Source of the DNA: Pseudomonadota bacterium
Lineage (GTDB): Bacteria; Pseudomonadota; Gammaproteobacteria; Steroidobacterales; Steroidobacteraceae
Assembly: GCA_021777555.1 (NCBI GenBank)
Contig: JAJYDK010000002.1
Location: forward strand, 62,001-126,000
Direction: 5' to 3'
DNA: 64,000 nucleotides
Part shown: positions 24,675-33,962 of the stretch, piece by piece
Numbering within the stretch: position 1 is the first letter of the stretch
How the letters are laid out: every line of letters starts with the position of its first letter
Notes under the pieces: generated by a model
Seen by the model: the letters and a program-made list of their open reading frames with translations, nothing else
Database searches by the model: none
Told to the model about the DNA's origin: nothing
Position numbers and translations under genes: made by a program

Positions 24675-26092
24675 CGTTGGAGCGTCTTCGCGTGATCCGC
24701 CAGCACGAGCGACACGCACGCGGTGAGCTTTTCGGCGTACTCCAGGTGCAGGAACTCGTTGGGTCCGTGCGCGTTGGCGTGCGGGCCGAGCACTCCGGTG
24801 ATGAAGAACTGGGTCTTGGGGAAGCGCTCCCCGAGCATGCCCATGAAGGGGATGGTGCCGCCGCAGCCGAGGTGCACGGCATCCCGGCCGTAAATCCGCT
24901 GTGAGGCCCTGTGGATGGATTCCTCCAGCCAGGGCGCGAAGGAGGGCGCGTTCCAGCCCCCCGCGGGCGGCTCGGCGTGAAAGCTCACCCGCGCGCCATA
25001 GGGCGGATCGCGCTCGAGGCAGTCTTTGACGGCCTGTGCCGCGCGGGCGGGGTTACAGGTCGGCGGCAGGCGCAGCGACAGCTTGAAGGCGAGCCGGGGC
25101 AGGAGGACGTTGCCCGCCGACACCACAGGCGGCAGGCCGTCGGCGCCGGTGACCGCGAGCGTCGCCTTCCAGGTACTGTTGATGAGCAGCTCCACCGGAT
25201 CGTCCGAGACGGCCCGCACGCCCTTGGCCCAGGGAAGCTTGCCGGCGACGGAGTCCCCGAGCACACGCGCGGCCGAGCGCATCTGCGCCCGCCGGTCCTG
25301 CGGGATCGGGACCGAGAGCTCATCGAGCAGCAGCGCGCCGTTGACCGGATTTTCCAGCCTCGAGATCAGCTGTTCCGCGATGCGAAAGGGCGTTGCGGCA
25401 ATGCCGGTCGCCATGCCGGAATGCACTCCTTCCTCGAGCACCTGCACGAGCAGCTCACCCACCAGGTTGCCGCGCAGCGAGGTGGTGCACCAGAGCTGAT
25501 CGTAGTTGCCGCACTCGGCATCGAGGCACACGACGAGTGATGGCTCGCCAATGGCGCCGCCGAGCGCCGCCAGATGCGCCGGCAGATCGATGCTGCCGCT
25601 TTCCTCGGACGCCTCGATCAACACCACGCAGCGGGCGAGCGGGATGTTCTGCGCCTTGAGCGCCGCGATCGCGGTGAGGGAGCTGAAGAGCGCATAGCCG
25701 TCGTCGGCGGCGCCCCGGCCATAGAGCTTGCCCTCGCGTTGCACCGGCTCCCAGGGGTCGAGGCCGGGCAGCCAGCCGGTGAACTCCGGCTGCTTGTCCA
25801 TGTGTCCGTAGAGCAGTACGCAGCCCGGCAACTCGCCGGGAATATCGATCAGCAGCACCGGCGTGCGGCCCGGAAGGCGGTGGATCTCGACCTTCATGTC
25901 TGCAATCGGCTGGGCGCGGCACCAGTCGGCCATCAGCGTCACGGCCTCTTCCATGTGCCCGTTCTCTTCCCAGTCCGGGTCGAAGAGGGGGGACTTGTTC
26001 GGGATGCGCACATAGGCGCTCAGGCGCTCGACAATCGAGTCACGCCACGTGGCGGCAATGACGCTCTGCAGCTTGTGAAGGTCCACGGCCAT
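24671..26092 (-). CDS. M20-family metallopeptidase (dipeptidase type)
   Basis: This is a cytoplasmic zinc peptidase of 473 residues from ATG 26092. Metal-site and catalytic residues are visible: His in LLYGHMDKQPEF (near 100), Asp in GRGAADDGYA (near 130), the Glu-Glu pair in IEASEESGS (near 165), Asp in VVCLDAECG, and the last His in GPHANAHGPNEFLHL. The middle part is the M20 dimerisation domain. Members of this group hydrolyse dipeptides or acylated amino acids; the substrate is not evident. A CTCCGGAG site precedes the ATG. The stop codon shares bases with that of the NERD gene (CTAA at 24671-24674). Confidence 0.9.
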   Translation of the reverse strand: MAVDLHKLQSVIAATWRDSIVERLSAYVRIPNKSPLFDPDWEENGHMEEAVTLMADWCRAQPIADMKVEIHRLPGRTPVLLIDIPGELPGCVLLYGHMDKQPEFTGWLPGLDPWEPVQREGKLYGRGAADDGYALFSSLTAIAALKAQNIPLARCVVLIEASEESGSIDLPAHLAALGGAIGEPSLVVCLDAECGNYDQLWCTTSLRGNLVGELLVQVLEEGVHSGMATGIAATPFRIAEQLISRLENPVNGALLLDELSVPIPQDRRAQMRSAARVLGDSVAGKLPWAKGVRAVSDDPVELLINSTWKATLAVTGADGLPPVVSAGNVLLPRLAFKLSLRLPPTCNPARAAQAVKDCLERDPPYGARVSFHAEPPAGGWNAPSFAPWLEESIHRASQRIYGRDAVHLGCGGTIPFMGMLGERFPKTQFFITGVLGPHANAHGPNEFLHLEYAEKLTACVSLVLADHAKTLQR

Positions 26093-26111
26093 CTCCGGAG
26101 GGTTTCCCGGG

Positions 26112-26117
26112 ATGGTA
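26112..26117 (-). promoter_or_regulatory. Putative -10 element of the M20 peptidase gene
   Basis: TACCAT on the minus strand followed by CCCGGG, 19 bases before the ATG. This leaves room for a short leader with the ribosome site. No clear -35. Confidence 0.3.
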
Positions 26118-26153
26118 GGCGCTCGGGGCGCCCACGCCAAGGCGCACTGCGGT

Positions 26154-26173
26154 AACCCGCAACGAAGCGGGTT
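26154..26173 (-). terminator. Inverted repeat just after tatD
   Basis: AACCCGC (26154-26160), loop AACGAA, GCGGGTT (26167-26173): a perfect seven-base-pair stem that starts six bases past the tatD stop. There is no U-tract, so it may stabilise the 3' end rather than terminate. Confidence 0.45.
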
Positions 26174-26178
26174 GCGGC

Positions 26179-27036
26179 TCAGGTCGTTACCGGCACTTCC
26201 GGAAGTTTGAACAGCGCCCGCGCCGCGGCCGTGCTCGTGCGCGCGAGCGTTCCCACCGGCTCAGCGCGCGCACGGGCAATGACCGCGGCGATGTACGGCA
26301 GGAAGGCCGGCTCGTTGCGCCGCGAGGCCGGCCTTGGATCGAGGTCGCGCGGCAGGAGGTAGGGGCCGTCCGTTTCGAGGAGGAGCCGATCGGCGGGGAT
26401 CCGTCTCACGAGCTCGAGCAAATGCCTCCCCCGGCGCTCATCGCAGATCCAGCCGGTGAGGCCGATCGCAAGTCCGAGATCGAGATAGCTGTCGAGCTCC
26501 GCATCCCCGCCGGTGAAGCAGTGCGCCACGCCGCCCGCGAGCTCGCGCCAGTGCTCGCGGAGGATCGCGAAGAAGTCGGTATGCGCATCACGCTGGTGCA
26601 GAAAGACAGGCTTGCCGACACGGGATGCGAGCTCGAGCTGGCGATGGAATGCGCTGCGTTGCGCCTCATGAGGTGAGTAGTTGCGAAAGTAATCGAGGCC
26701 GCATTCGCCCACGGCGACCACTTCGCCCGCGCGCGCCAAGGTGTCGAGCTCGGCAAGCAGCTCCGGGGTGAGCTCGGTGGCGTGGTGCGGGTGTACGCCC
26801 GCAGTGGCAAAAAGCCTGCCGGGGTGCGCCTTGGACAGCTCGATCGCCTTGCGGGTGCTCGGGCCGCAGGAGCCCGTCACGATCATCTGCGCAACTCCGA
26901 CGTCGTGTGCGCGTGCGATCACGACATCACGATCTGCGTCATAACTGTCGTGGGCGAGATTGATGCCGATGTCGATGAGAGGCGGGGCGCGCTCGAATGG
27001 TGCGTTGGTAATGTCTGGCAAGGTACCGTGACTCAC
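26179..27036 (-). CDS. tatD: TatD-family metal-dependent hydrolase/DNase
   Basis: TatD enzymes are TIM-barrel metal-dependent hydrolases with 3'-5' exonuclease activity linked to DNA repair. The 285-residue protein starts with GTG; the conserved part begins LIDIGINLAHDSYD (near residue 20), as in TatD proper (DIGVNL) rather than YcfH/YjjV (DxHxH). Other ligand blocks are TAGVHPHHA (near 79), AVGECGLDYFRNYS (near 107), KPVFLHQRDAH (near 140), AHCFTGG (near 171) and LETDGPYLL (near 221). Up to 19 extra residues precede the family start and the true initiation codon is uncertain. A TATGAT element lies just upstream. Confidence 0.92.
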   Translation of the reverse strand: MSHGTLPDITNAPFERAPPLIDIGINLAHDSYDADRDVVIARAHDVGVAQMIVTGSCGPSTRKAIELSKAHPGRLFATAGVHPHHATELTPELLAELDTLARAGEVVAVGECGLDYFRNYSPHEAQRSAFHRQLELASRVGKPVFLHQRDAHTDFFAILREHWRELAGGVAHCFTGGDAELDSYLDLGLAIGLTGWICDERRGRHLLELVRRIPADRLLLETDGPYLLPRDLDPRPASRRNEPAFLPYIAAVIARARAEPVGTLARTSTAAARALFKLPEVPVTT

Positions 27037-27050
27037 GGGTGTGAGGCGGT

Positions 27051-27056
27051 ATCATA
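27051..27056 (-). promoter_or_regulatory. Putative -10 element of tatD
   Basis: TATGAT on the minus strand, then ACCGCC; the tatD GTG starts 14 bases after the hexamer, giving a leader of only a few bases. No -35 at normal spacing. The rest of the gap 27037-27192 shows nothing I can name. Confidence 0.35.
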
Positions 27057-27192
27057 ACATCCTGGCGCGAAAGACAGATTCAATTGTCGAGCCTCCGCGC
27101 GGCGCCGCTCGTGCGCAGGGAGGCAGTCGGCGGCGGCCGGGAGGGCCGTCAGGAGCGAAAGCGGGGCGTCTCGTGCCAGGCCCAGCGGGTAA

Positions 27193-29559
27193 TCAGCGGC
27201 GCGGGCTTGCGGATCGAGGTTCCGTCGCAGGGACTTTTGCCACAGGCAATCCGACCTGCTGCTGCGCAGCCTCGAGCCGTTGCAACATCACGCCGATCTC
27301 GGGGTTCGACATGAACGCTCGCCACAACAGTCCGCTGCGATAGTTCTCCACCATGACGACGATCGGCGCCTGGTTGAGTCCCATGTAGTGCGGGGCGACC
27401 CAGTGCTGGCTGGGGTTGTAGTTGTCTCGAGGTCCGTAGATTCCCCACAGCTCGGCGCCGAGATCGCGATAGTAGTGCTTGAAGGCGGCCATGGATGCCT
27501 TCGGCGTGTAGGGAAATGAGGCGAGCGCGCCGGTGAGCGTCAGCGTTCCGTCATCGTTCGCCGCATCGGGCGCGGGTGTCGCGTAGCCATCGAAGCCGTA
27601 GCTCGCGGTCAATCCCCAGGCATCGGGTCCGTAGCCTGCAAAGCGCTTCGGGTTGGCGATGCACCACGCGCGGTTGATCCGGGCGATCCGGCGGTTATCG
27701 TCGAAATAGGAGGCGGTGTAACGATCGTGCAGGGCGTGTGGATCGAAGCCCATGAAAGAGTAATGAATGAAAAACAATGGACCGCCGCTGCCCACGCCGA
27801 CATCGAGCTTGATGCCGAAATAGCTCTTGCCGTTGGCATAGAGCTTGCCGGCCGTGCTCCCGGACCAGCCCTCGCGGTATTCCTGCGCCCGTTTGCTCTG
27901 GCTGGCCCAGCCGCTGTAATACAGGCTCGCTGGCACCGGGTGCGTCGGTGAGGCGATCGCGAGCAGGTAGACCGCCATCGTCTCGTTGAAGCCGATCAGG
28001 GGATGATGGATCTGAAATCCCCACTGCGGCGACCAGTGCCAGTAGAGAAACGGACCCGGCGGCGATCCACGGTACCAATTCCAGTCCACTGCCTGCCAGA
28101 GCGCCGTGATTCGTTGCCGCAGTGCCCGCTCGCGCTGATCGTCGCGATTGAAATAGCCGCGCGCGGTGAGCAGACCCTGCATCAGGAACGCGGTTTCGAC
28201 GAGGTCACCACCGTTGTCGTACATGCCGAAGAGCGGCATGGTCTTGCCCGTCTCGTCGTTCATGTAGTGGGACCAGGCACCGTGATAGCGCGGGGCGTGC
28301 TCGAGGAACGACAGGATCTTTTCCAGGCGTCCGAGGCCCTGCTGGCGGGTGATGAAATGCCGCTCGACACCCACTATCAGCGCCATGATTCCGAAGCCGG
28401 TCGCGCCGGTGGCGACGATGCGGTCATCGCCGGGAACGTTCTCGTGTGCCATGCCGGAGAGGGTGCCCGAGGCGTCCCAGGAATACAGGAATGCCTCTCT
28501 CTGGAGCATGGTCAGCAGCTGCTCATCGCTCATCACGCGCGTGGCCGCATCGGCGGTATCCGATGGCGCGGAGATGCCGCCCTCCCAATCGGCCGCGGCC
28601 ACGCGGTAGCGCGCCTGTACGCCCGTGCGGCCGATGAAATCCGAGTAGCGATTGACCCCGGGGCGCTGAATGCCGATTGGCTGGAAGGGCTGCGAGCCAA
28701 TCGAGCGATAGATCAGGAAGTAATTGGCACGACTCTGTGCAGGCGCGTGCCAGTGCAGCGCAACGTGCAGTTCGTAGCCGCGTGCGGTCAGCTTATCGGG
28801 TGCGTCCAGGCCGGGAGCGGATGCGGCTTGCGCAGGGGCATTGTCCACGCGCACATCATCGACGATCAACACGTGCCGGGCGCCGTCGGCACGACGCTGG
28901 TGGAAGATGAGGCTTTGCAGGCGTTGCGGACGAAAGGGATACACCGAGGCCGAACGAAGCTTCGCGAGCGGAATCCGCACCTGTACCCAGCGGGCAGCCG
29001 GCAGATCGCCGGTGTAGGCAGCAAGCGGCACCTCGACCGTGAACCGTCCCGGTACCGTGGCGACCTGCATACCACTGCGGTTGTCCGACAGGATCACACC
29101 GGGCAGATCGGCGGCCGCGATCGGCTGCGGCGCGTACAGCCAGAAGTAGAGATATTTCCCGATGAGGTCCGGATTGCGGTTCGGAAAGTCGACCAGCTTG
29201 ATCCACGCGTCCCAGCTGCCCCCGGGCCGCGACTGCCACTCGATGCGCAAGGCGTTGGGCGGGGTATGATGGATCCTGGATTCGACCGGGAGATGATGGT
29301 CGATCGAGCGCACCCAGCTCGGCGCGCTCGAGTCGGCGCTGCTCCAGTAATACAGGTCGGGTTGCCGGCTGTTGTCGAACAGCACGTGGCGGTAATAGTC
29401 CGATTGCGCGGCGGCAGGACGATTCCACGCAAGACCGGTGGCGAGCAACGCAAGCACGGCGAGCACCTTCGGGGCGAACCGAGGTGCTCCGATTCGTTGC
29501 GCCCGTTGCTGAGTAGAAACCGGGATCACGCCCAATCGGGCGCATTGCCCGATTTCCAC
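27193..29559 (-). CDS. Secreted glycosidase, GH144/glycoamylase-like (predicted beta-1,2-glucan active)
   Basis: The 788-residue product is probably exported: a basic N-terminus, a hydrophobic stretch [14 protein letters not shown] (near 32-45) and an AAA-Q cleavage site near residue 51. Residues about 55-240 look like a beta-sandwich carbohydrate-binding region, 240-345 a fibronectin-like module, and 345-765 an (alpha/alpha)6 barrel of the Glycoamylase family ([75 protein letters not shown]). Characterised members of this group are GH144 endo-beta-1,2-glucanases, so periplasmic glucans are a plausible substrate. Two GTG starts are possible: 29559, or 29529, which overlaps the previous stop as GTGA. 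The second fits the coupling habit seen in this window. Confidence 0.82.
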   Translation of the reverse strand: MEIGQCARLGVIPVSTQQRAQRIGAPRFAPKVLAVLALLATGLAWNRPAAAQSDYYRHVLFDNSRQPDLYYWSSADSSAPSWVRSIDHHLPVESRIHHTPPNALRIEWQSRPGGSWDAWIKLVDFPNRNPDLIGKYLYFWLYAPQPIAAADLPGVILSDNRSGMQVATVPGRFTVEVPLAAYTGDLPAARWVQVRIPLAKLRSASVYPFRPQRLQSLIFHQRRADGARHVLIVDDVRVDNAPAQAASAPGLDAPDKLTARGYELHVALHWHAPAQSRANYFLIYRSIGSQPFQPIGIQRPGVNRYSDFIGRTGVQARYRVAAADWEGGISAPSDTADAATRVMSDEQLLTMLQREAFLYSWDASGTLSGMAHENVPGDDRIVATGATGFGIMALIVGVERHFITRQQGLGRLEKILSFLEHAPRYHGAWSHYMNDETGKTMPLFGMYDNGGDLVETAFLMQGLLTARGYFNRDDQRERALRQRITALWQAVDWNWYRGSPPGPFLYWHWSPQWGFQIHHPLIGFNETMAVYLLAIASPTHPVPASLYYSGWASQSKRAQEYREGWSGSTAGKLYANGKSYFGIKLDVGVGSGGPLFFIHYSFMGFDPHALHDRYTASYFDDNRRIARINRAWCIANPKRFAGYGPDAWGLTASYGFDGYATPAPDAANDDGTLTLTGALASFPYTPKASMAAFKHYYRDLGAELWGIYGPRDNYNPSQHWVAPHYMGLNQAPIVVMVENYRSGLLWRAFMSNPEIGVMLQRLEAAQQQVGLPVAKVPATEPRSASPRR

Positions 29560-30098
29560 TTGATGCTGCAGCCAATGCTGGCGTTCTGGTGCTCCACGCG
29601 CTTGCCGGACATGAGCGCCTCCACCGCGGTGCGCAGCTCGATGCCCGTCACGGGCTTGATGTTTCCGGGTGTGCTCGCATCGAACCGTCCGCGATAGAAG
29701 AGAAGGTGCGCGGAATCAAACAGGAAGAAGTCCGGGGTGCAGATCGCCTCGTAGGCGAGCGCGGTGCGCTGGGTTTCGTCGTAGAGGTATGGAAAAGTGA
29801 AACCCTTCGCCTGGGCGATCCGCGCCATGTACTGCGGGCTGTCGTCCGGGTAGGCGGTGGTGTCGTTGGCGTTGATGGCGACGATGTCGAGCCCCTTCGC
29901 TCCGTACTCGTGCGCGAATTCCACGAAGCCGTCCAGGATGTGCTTGACGTAGGGGCAATGATTGCAGATGAAGGCGACCAGGAGGCCCTTCGGGGCGGTG
30001 AAGTCGCTCAGGGTCCAGATCTTCCCCTCGGTGTCCGGCAGGGAGAAATCCGGCGCCGGGGTGCCGAGCGGGAGCATGCGGGACTGTCTTGCGGCCAT
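29526..30098 (-). CDS. Thioredoxin-fold protein, AhpC/TSA-like
   Basis: The 190-residue protein has a redoxin fold: [19 protein letters not shown] (near 12), then [11 protein letters not shown] (near 43-53) with a Cys-x-x-Cys pair, then a substrate-free [16 protein letters not shown] segment and the cis-Pro loop CTPDFFLF (near 124). There is no signal peptide, so it should be cytoplasmic. This type is widespread and annotated as thioredoxin family protein; the reaction is not known. GGAGG lies before the ATG. It sits 16 bases after the aldolase gene and overlaps the glycosidase gene, whose translation it may drive. Confidence 0.85.
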   Translation of the reverse strand: MAARQSRMLPLGTPAPDFSLPDTEGKIWTLSDFTAPKGLLVAFICNHCPYVKHILDGFVEFAHEYGAKGLDIVAINANDTTAYPDDSPQYMARIAQAKGFTFPYLYDETQRTALAYEAICTPDFFLFDSAHLLFYRGRFDASTPGNIKPVTGIELRTAVEALMSGKRVEHQNASIGCSIKWKSGNAPDWA

Positions 30099-30114
30099 GG
30101 TAGACCTCCAGCGT

Positions 30115-31155
30115 TCAATTGCCCGGCAGGGCGCCGAGCGCGGCGCACAACACCTCGACGTCCCGCTCGCTCTGGTCCCAGGAGGTGACCAGGCGCGCGA
30201 GGCCCGAGGTCGGCGCACCCCAATCATAGAACTCGAAGCCGGCCGAGCGCAGCGCCTGCTTGTCCGCGTCGCCGAGCCGTACGAACACTTCATTGGCCTC
30301 GACCGGGTTGAGCAGCCGGGGGCCCGCGGCCTCGCCCAGGCGCCGGGCCAGGCGATTGGCGTGCTCCGCATTGCGTCGCCAGAGTCCCGTCTCGAGGTAC
30401 GCCAGCAGCTGTGCCGAGACGAATCGGGATTTCGAGAGCAGATGGCCGGCGCGCTTGCGCCGCAGCTCGAAGTCGCGCACCAGCGCCGGGTCGAAGAAGA
30501 CCACGGCTTCGGCGGCCAGAGCGCCGTTCTTGGTCGCGCCGAAGGTGAGCACGTCGATGCCCGCCCGCCAGGTCACATCACCCGGATGGCAGCCGAGGAA
30601 CGCCACCGCGTTGGCGAAGCGTGCGCCATCCATGTGGACCTTCAGTCCCCGCGCGTGCGCGACAGTGCACAGCGCAGCGATCTCCTCGGGACGGTACGTG
30701 CCGCCGAGCTCGCTCGCCTGGCTCACCGAGACCGCCGCCGGCTGCACAGTGTGTACGGAGACCGGATGTTCCTCGATCGCACGGGTCAGCGTGCCGGCGG
30801 AGAGCTTTCCTTGCTCCCCCTCGAGCAGCACGAGCTGTGCGCCGCCGGAGAAAAATCCCGGCGCGCCACACTCGTCACAGGCGATGTGCGCCTCGTGGTG
30901 GGCGAAGATCGCGCCGTACGGAGGCGTGAGCGTTGCCAGGGCGAGCGCATTGGCCGCCGTGCCTGTGGCGACGGGGAATGCGCGGACCGTGGTGCCGAAG
31001 AACGCCCCGAGCACCGAATCCAGGCGCTGCGTCCAGGGATCGTCGCCGTAGGCGACCGCGAGCCCCCGGTTCGCCTCCGCGATGCCCGCCAGGATCTCCG
31101 GGCAGACGGTGGCCGTGTTGTCGCTCATGAATCGCATGGGCCGGGGGGGAGTCAT
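30115..31155 (-). CDS. Threonine aldolase family PLP enzyme
   Basis: This fold-type I PLP enzyme (346 residues from ATG 31155) resembles low-specificity L-threonine aldolase, which splits threonine or allo-threonine into glycine and acetaldehyde. Lys209 in TFGATKNG is the Schiff-base lysine, Asp176 in VHMDGARF contacts the PLP nitrogen, and ATGTAANALAL (64-74) is the phosphate region. FMSDNTATVCPEI is the family N-terminus. A GTG at 31173 is an alternative start. The gene follows the ABC permease by 25 bases and precedes the thioredoxin-like gene by 16, so it is likely in a common transcript. Related beta-eliminating lyases are possible. Confidence 0.88.
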   Translation of the reverse strand: MTPPRPMRFMSDNTATVCPEILAGIAEANRGLAVAYGDDPWTQRLDSVLGAFFGTTVRAFPVATGTAANALALATLTPPYGAIFAHHEAHIACDECGAPGFFSGGAQLVLLEGEQGKLSAGTLTRAIEEHPVSVHTVQPAAVSVSQASELGGTYRPEEIAALCTVAHARGLKVHMDGARFANAVAFLGCHPGDVTWRAGIDVLTFGATKNGALAAEAVVFFDPALVRDFELRRKRAGHLLSKSRFVSAQLLAYLETGLWRRNAEHANRLARRLGEAAGPRLLNPVEANEVFVRLGDADKQALRSAGFEFYDWGAPTSGLARLVTSWDQSERDVEVLCAALGALPGN

Positions 31156-31180
31156 GGGTTGTCTAGCTTCCACTGGGCGC

Positions 31181-32185
31181 CTAGATGCGCCATTTGAACG
31201 ACCACGCCCCGAAGGCGAGGAACACCAGGGTCACCGCGGCGAGATACAGCAGGTTGGGCGCGATCTGCTGCAGCCCCGCACCGTAGAGCATGACCGCTCG
31301 GGCCGCATGCAGCAACTGCGTCAGGGGCAGCGCATCGGCGATCCATCGCACCCACCGGGGCGAGCCGGCGAGGGAGAACCACACGCCCGAGAGCAGCATC
31401 ATGGGCCAGGTGAGCAGGTTCAGCAGGCCGTTGACCAGCTCCTGGCTCGTGAAGCGTGCCGCGATCGTCAGGCCGAGCGCGATCATCGACAGCGAGCCGA
31501 GCACCAGCAGCAAGAGCAGCAGCGCCACGTTGCCGGAGTTGTGGAATCCGATGAGAGTCCCGACCCCGAGGTACAGCGCCACCGTGATGAAGACGATGAT
31601 GGAGAGGCGGGAGAACACCTGGGCGGTGAGGAACTCGAAGGCGGTGAGCGGCGTTGCGTGCAGGCGCTTGAGGAAGCCGCTCTGGCGGTACTGGAGCACG
31701 ACGTAGCCGACTCCGAAGAGGCAGCTGAACATCAGGTTCATCGCGAGGATGCCGGGGAAAAGCCAGTCGATGTAGCGCACCGCCTTGCCGGTCACGGGCA
31801 GGCGATGGGCCTGCGGGTCGGCGGCGAGCAGCAGCTTCTCGATGACGTAGCCCTTGGGCGAGTCGGTGTTCACCCAGTAGCGCGGCGGGTCGCCGGGGGC
31901 GAACAGCAGATCGATGCGCTGGCGCCGGACCTCCTTCAAGCCCGCGACGATGTTCTCGACGGGCACGAACTGCGTGTAGCGCTCGTGCAGGAACGGGTCG
32001 GCAAGCGTGTTGACCGGTGCGCCCACCACGCCCACCTTGAACAGCGGCCGCGGCGGGCCGCCGAAGATGAACCCCATGCCGACGATGATCGATAACGGCA
32101 GGATCAGCGTGAAGAGCAGCGCTCCCCGGTCGCGCAGGAACTCCAGGTTGCGCGCATGCCAGACGGCGAACAGGCGCCGCATCAC
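31181..32185 (-). CDS. ABC-2 type transporter permease
   Basis: The 334-residue membrane protein has an N-terminal segment (about 22-42), a large extracytoplasmic domain (about 43-140), and five further membrane segments from about 142 to 330, the ABC-2 permease layout with the conserved PLTAFEFLTAQVFSRL coupling region and FNLLTWPMMLLSGVWF-like block (LLNLLTWPMMLLSG). Its ATG overlaps the stop of the ATPase gene by four bases, so the two form one exporter. ABC-2 exporters move drugs, lipids or polysaccharides; the cargo is not evident. The downstream glycosidase could hint at a glycan, but the link is only positional. Confidence 0.9.
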   Translation of the reverse strand: MMRRLFAVWHARNLEFLRDRGALLFTLILPLSIIVGMGFIFGGPPRPLFKVGVVGAPVNTLADPFLHERYTQFVPVENIVAGLKEVRRQRIDLLFAPGDPPRYWVNTDSPKGYVIEKLLLAADPQAHRLPVTGKAVRYIDWLFPGILAMNLMFSCLFGVGYVVLQYRQSGFLKRLHATPLTAFEFLTAQVFSRLSIIVFITVALYLGVGTLIGFHNSGNVALLLLLLVLGSLSMIALGLTIAARFTSQELVNGLLNLLTWPMMLLSGVWFSLAGSPRWVRWIADALPLTQLLHAARAVMLYGAGLQQIAPNLLYLAAVTLVFLAFGAWSFKWRI

Positions 32186-33099
32186 GAGCGCAGCTCCCGG
32201 CCGGTGAGCTCGAGGAAAAGGTCCTCGAGGTTGGCCGGCCGGATGCGCAGGTTCCTCAAGGGTACGTGCGCCTCGATCAGCGTGCGCAGCGTCGCGTCCA
32301 GGTCATCCGTGGTGATCTCCACCCGGTCGCTGGCCTCGATGAACTCGATCGGCAGCTGCCGGGCGCTCTCGGGGAACTCCGCTCGGGGCAGCTCCAGCAG
32401 CACCTCGGCGAAGTGCTCGCGCAGGAGTCGTTCCGGGGGGCCCTGGGCGATGAGGCGGCCCCGATCCATGATGGCGATCTCGTCACAGAGCATCTCGGCC
32501 TCTTCCATGTAATGGGTGGTGAGCAGGATGGTCTTGCCCTGGGCCTTGATCGATCGCACCAGCTCCCAGAAGTTGCGCCGTGCCTGAGGGTCGAGCCCGG
32601 TGGTGGGCTCATCGAGGAACAGCACCGCCGGGTCGTTCACGAGCGCGACCGCGAGCAGGAGCCGCTGCCGCTGGCCTCCCGAGAGCTTGCGGTTGTCGCG
32701 GTGTGCGAGCTTCTCGAGGGAGCACAGCCGCAGCACCTCCTCGACGTCGAGGCCTCGGCCATAGAGTCCCCGGAACATCGCGACGCTCTGGTGGACCGTG
32801 AGGAAATTCTGCAGGGCGGTCGCCTGGAAGAGGATGCCGGCCTCTTCGCGAAAGCGCGCGTTGAGCGGCTCACCGCGGTAGCGGACCTCGCCCGAGGTCG
32901 GCGGCAGGATTCCCTCCATGATCTCGATGGTGGTGGTCTTGCCGGCGCCGTTGGGTCCGAGCAGCCCGAAGCACATGCCTTCGGGCACGGCGAATGACAC
33001 GCCGTCTACGGCGGTGACGCCGGGATAGTGTTTGACGAGAGTGCGGACTTCGAGAATCGGCGTGCTCACGGTAGTCCCGATTGCCCCATCAGCGCGCAT
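32182..33099 (-). CDS. ABC transporter ATP-binding protein (drug/lipid exporter type)
   Basis: The ATPase of an ABC-2 exporter, about 305 residues. Walker A GPNGAGKTT (48-56, Lys54), the Q-loop region, signature LSGGQRQR, Walker B LFLDEPTTGLDP and switch His in LLTTHYMEEAE are all present, and a C-terminal regulatory extension follows, as in multidrug/daunorubicin-type subunits. The N-terminus begins ILEVRTLVKHYPG; the first ten residues from 33099 may not be translated, since a GTG at 33069 starts just before that block. It leads a likely five-gene minus-strand run through to the glycosidase gene. Confidence 0.92.
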   Translation of the reverse strand: MRADGAIGTTVSTPILEVRTLVKHYPGVTAVDGVSFAVPEGMCFGLLGPNGAGKTTTIEIMEGILPPTSGEVRYRGEPLNARFREEAGILFQATALQNFLTVHQSVAMFRGLYGRGLDVEEVLRLCSLEKLAHRDNRKLSGGQRQRLLLAVALVNDPAVLFLDEPTTGLDPQARRNFWELVRSIKAQGKTILLTTHYMEEAEMLCDEIAIMDRGRLIAQGPPERLLREHFAEVLLELPRAEFPESARQLPIEFIEASDRVEITTDDLDATLRTLIEAHVPLRNLRIRPANLEDLFLELTGRELRS

Positions 33100-33160
33100 C
33101 GTAGCGGAATGCGGTGCGGGCGTCTGCCGCTCATCCGGGCGCGGGAGGCGCTGCGGCTGG

Positions 33161-33166
33161 TATGAT
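33161..33166 (+). promoter_or_regulatory. Putative -10 element of the ygjP-kynA genes
   Basis: TATGAT followed by GCGCGG, the same discriminator as before uvrC. It covers an in-frame ATG at 33162, so that ATG is unlikely to be the start. No -35 match. Confidence 0.42.
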
Positions 33167-33224
33167 GCGCGGGCAGGCGAGGGCGTCTGCGATCCTTGTG
33201 GCGGTGTGCTTGATTCCCGAGAGC

Positions 33225-33962
33225 GTGACGCACCAGTTGCCGTTGTGGTCCGAGCCGCAGGCCAGCTGGAAGGTACGTGAAAGCCGTCGTGCGCGGCGCA
33301 TGGTGGTGCGTGTCTTTCACACTGGGCGTGTGGAGGTGGTCGTGCCCGCCAGGACTTCGCCCCGGGCGATTCAGACTTTTCTCGAGCGGCATCGCCCCTG
33401 GATCGAGCGCAAGCGCGAAGAGGCCCGGCTCAAGGTGGTCGCGCCCGCGCCGTTTCCGCCCGCCGCGATCGAGTTGTCCGCGTGCCGGGAGCAGTGGCGG
33501 GTGCAGCTCTGTGGGGGCGCGGGGCGGGTGCGCATCGCGCCGCGGGGCGAGGGGCTGCTGGTGCTCGCCGGCGATCCCGGCAACCGCCAGTCGGTGCGTC
33601 AGGCGTTGAGGCGCTGGCTCACGGAGCGGGCACGCGAGGTGCTCACGCCCTGGCTCGCCGACTGTGCGCGCGAGCTCGGTTTCGGCTTCGAGCGGGTGGA
33701 GATCCGCCGGCAGCGCACCCGCTGGGGCAGCTGCTCGATGCGCGGCACGATCAGCCTCAACTGCTGCCTGCTCTTCCAGCCGCCTCCCGTGGTGCGCTAC
33801 CTCATGATCCACGAGCTCGCGCACACCCGCCACATGAATCACTCACGCCACTTCTGGCAGTGCGTGGGGCGATGCTGCCCGGAGTATCGCGAGCTCGATC
33901 GCCAGCTGCTCGAGGGCTGGCGAGCGGTGCCGCAGTGGGTGTTCGCAGAGGACCTGACATGA
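33225..33962 (+). CDS. YgjP-like (DUF45) zinc metallopeptidase-type protein
   Basis: The 245-residue protein from GTG 33225 resembles YgjP/SprT-like zincins. The zinc site is HELAHTRHMNHSRHFW (near residue 198-213): HExxH with the third ligand in NHS-x-x-FW. An earlier block RTRWGSCSMRGTISLN is also a family hallmark. The biological role of YgjP proteins is unsettled. In-frame ATGs further upstream exist, but one lies in a -10-like element and the family N-terminus (HQLPLWSEP...WKVRESRRARRM) begins right after the GTG. The stop overlaps the tryptophan dioxygenase ATG by four bases. Confidence 0.85.
   Translation: MTHQLPLWSEPQASWKVRESRRARRMVVRVFHTGRVEVVVPARTSPRAIQTFLERHRPWIERKREEARLKVVAPAPFPPAAIELSACREQWRVQLCGGAGRVRIAPRGEGLLVLAGDPGNRQSVRQALRRWLTERAREVLTPWLADCARELGFGFERVEIRRQRTRWGSCSMRGTISLNCCLLFQPPPVVRYLMIHELAHTRHMNHSRHFWQCVGRCCPEYRELDRQLLEGWRAVPQWVFAEDLT

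Noticed and set aside
33162-33962. Start of the YgjP-like gene at ATG 33162, giving a hydrophobic N-terminus
   Set aside because: The ATG lies inside a TATGAT-GCGCGG element, and the family N-terminus fits the GTG at 33225.
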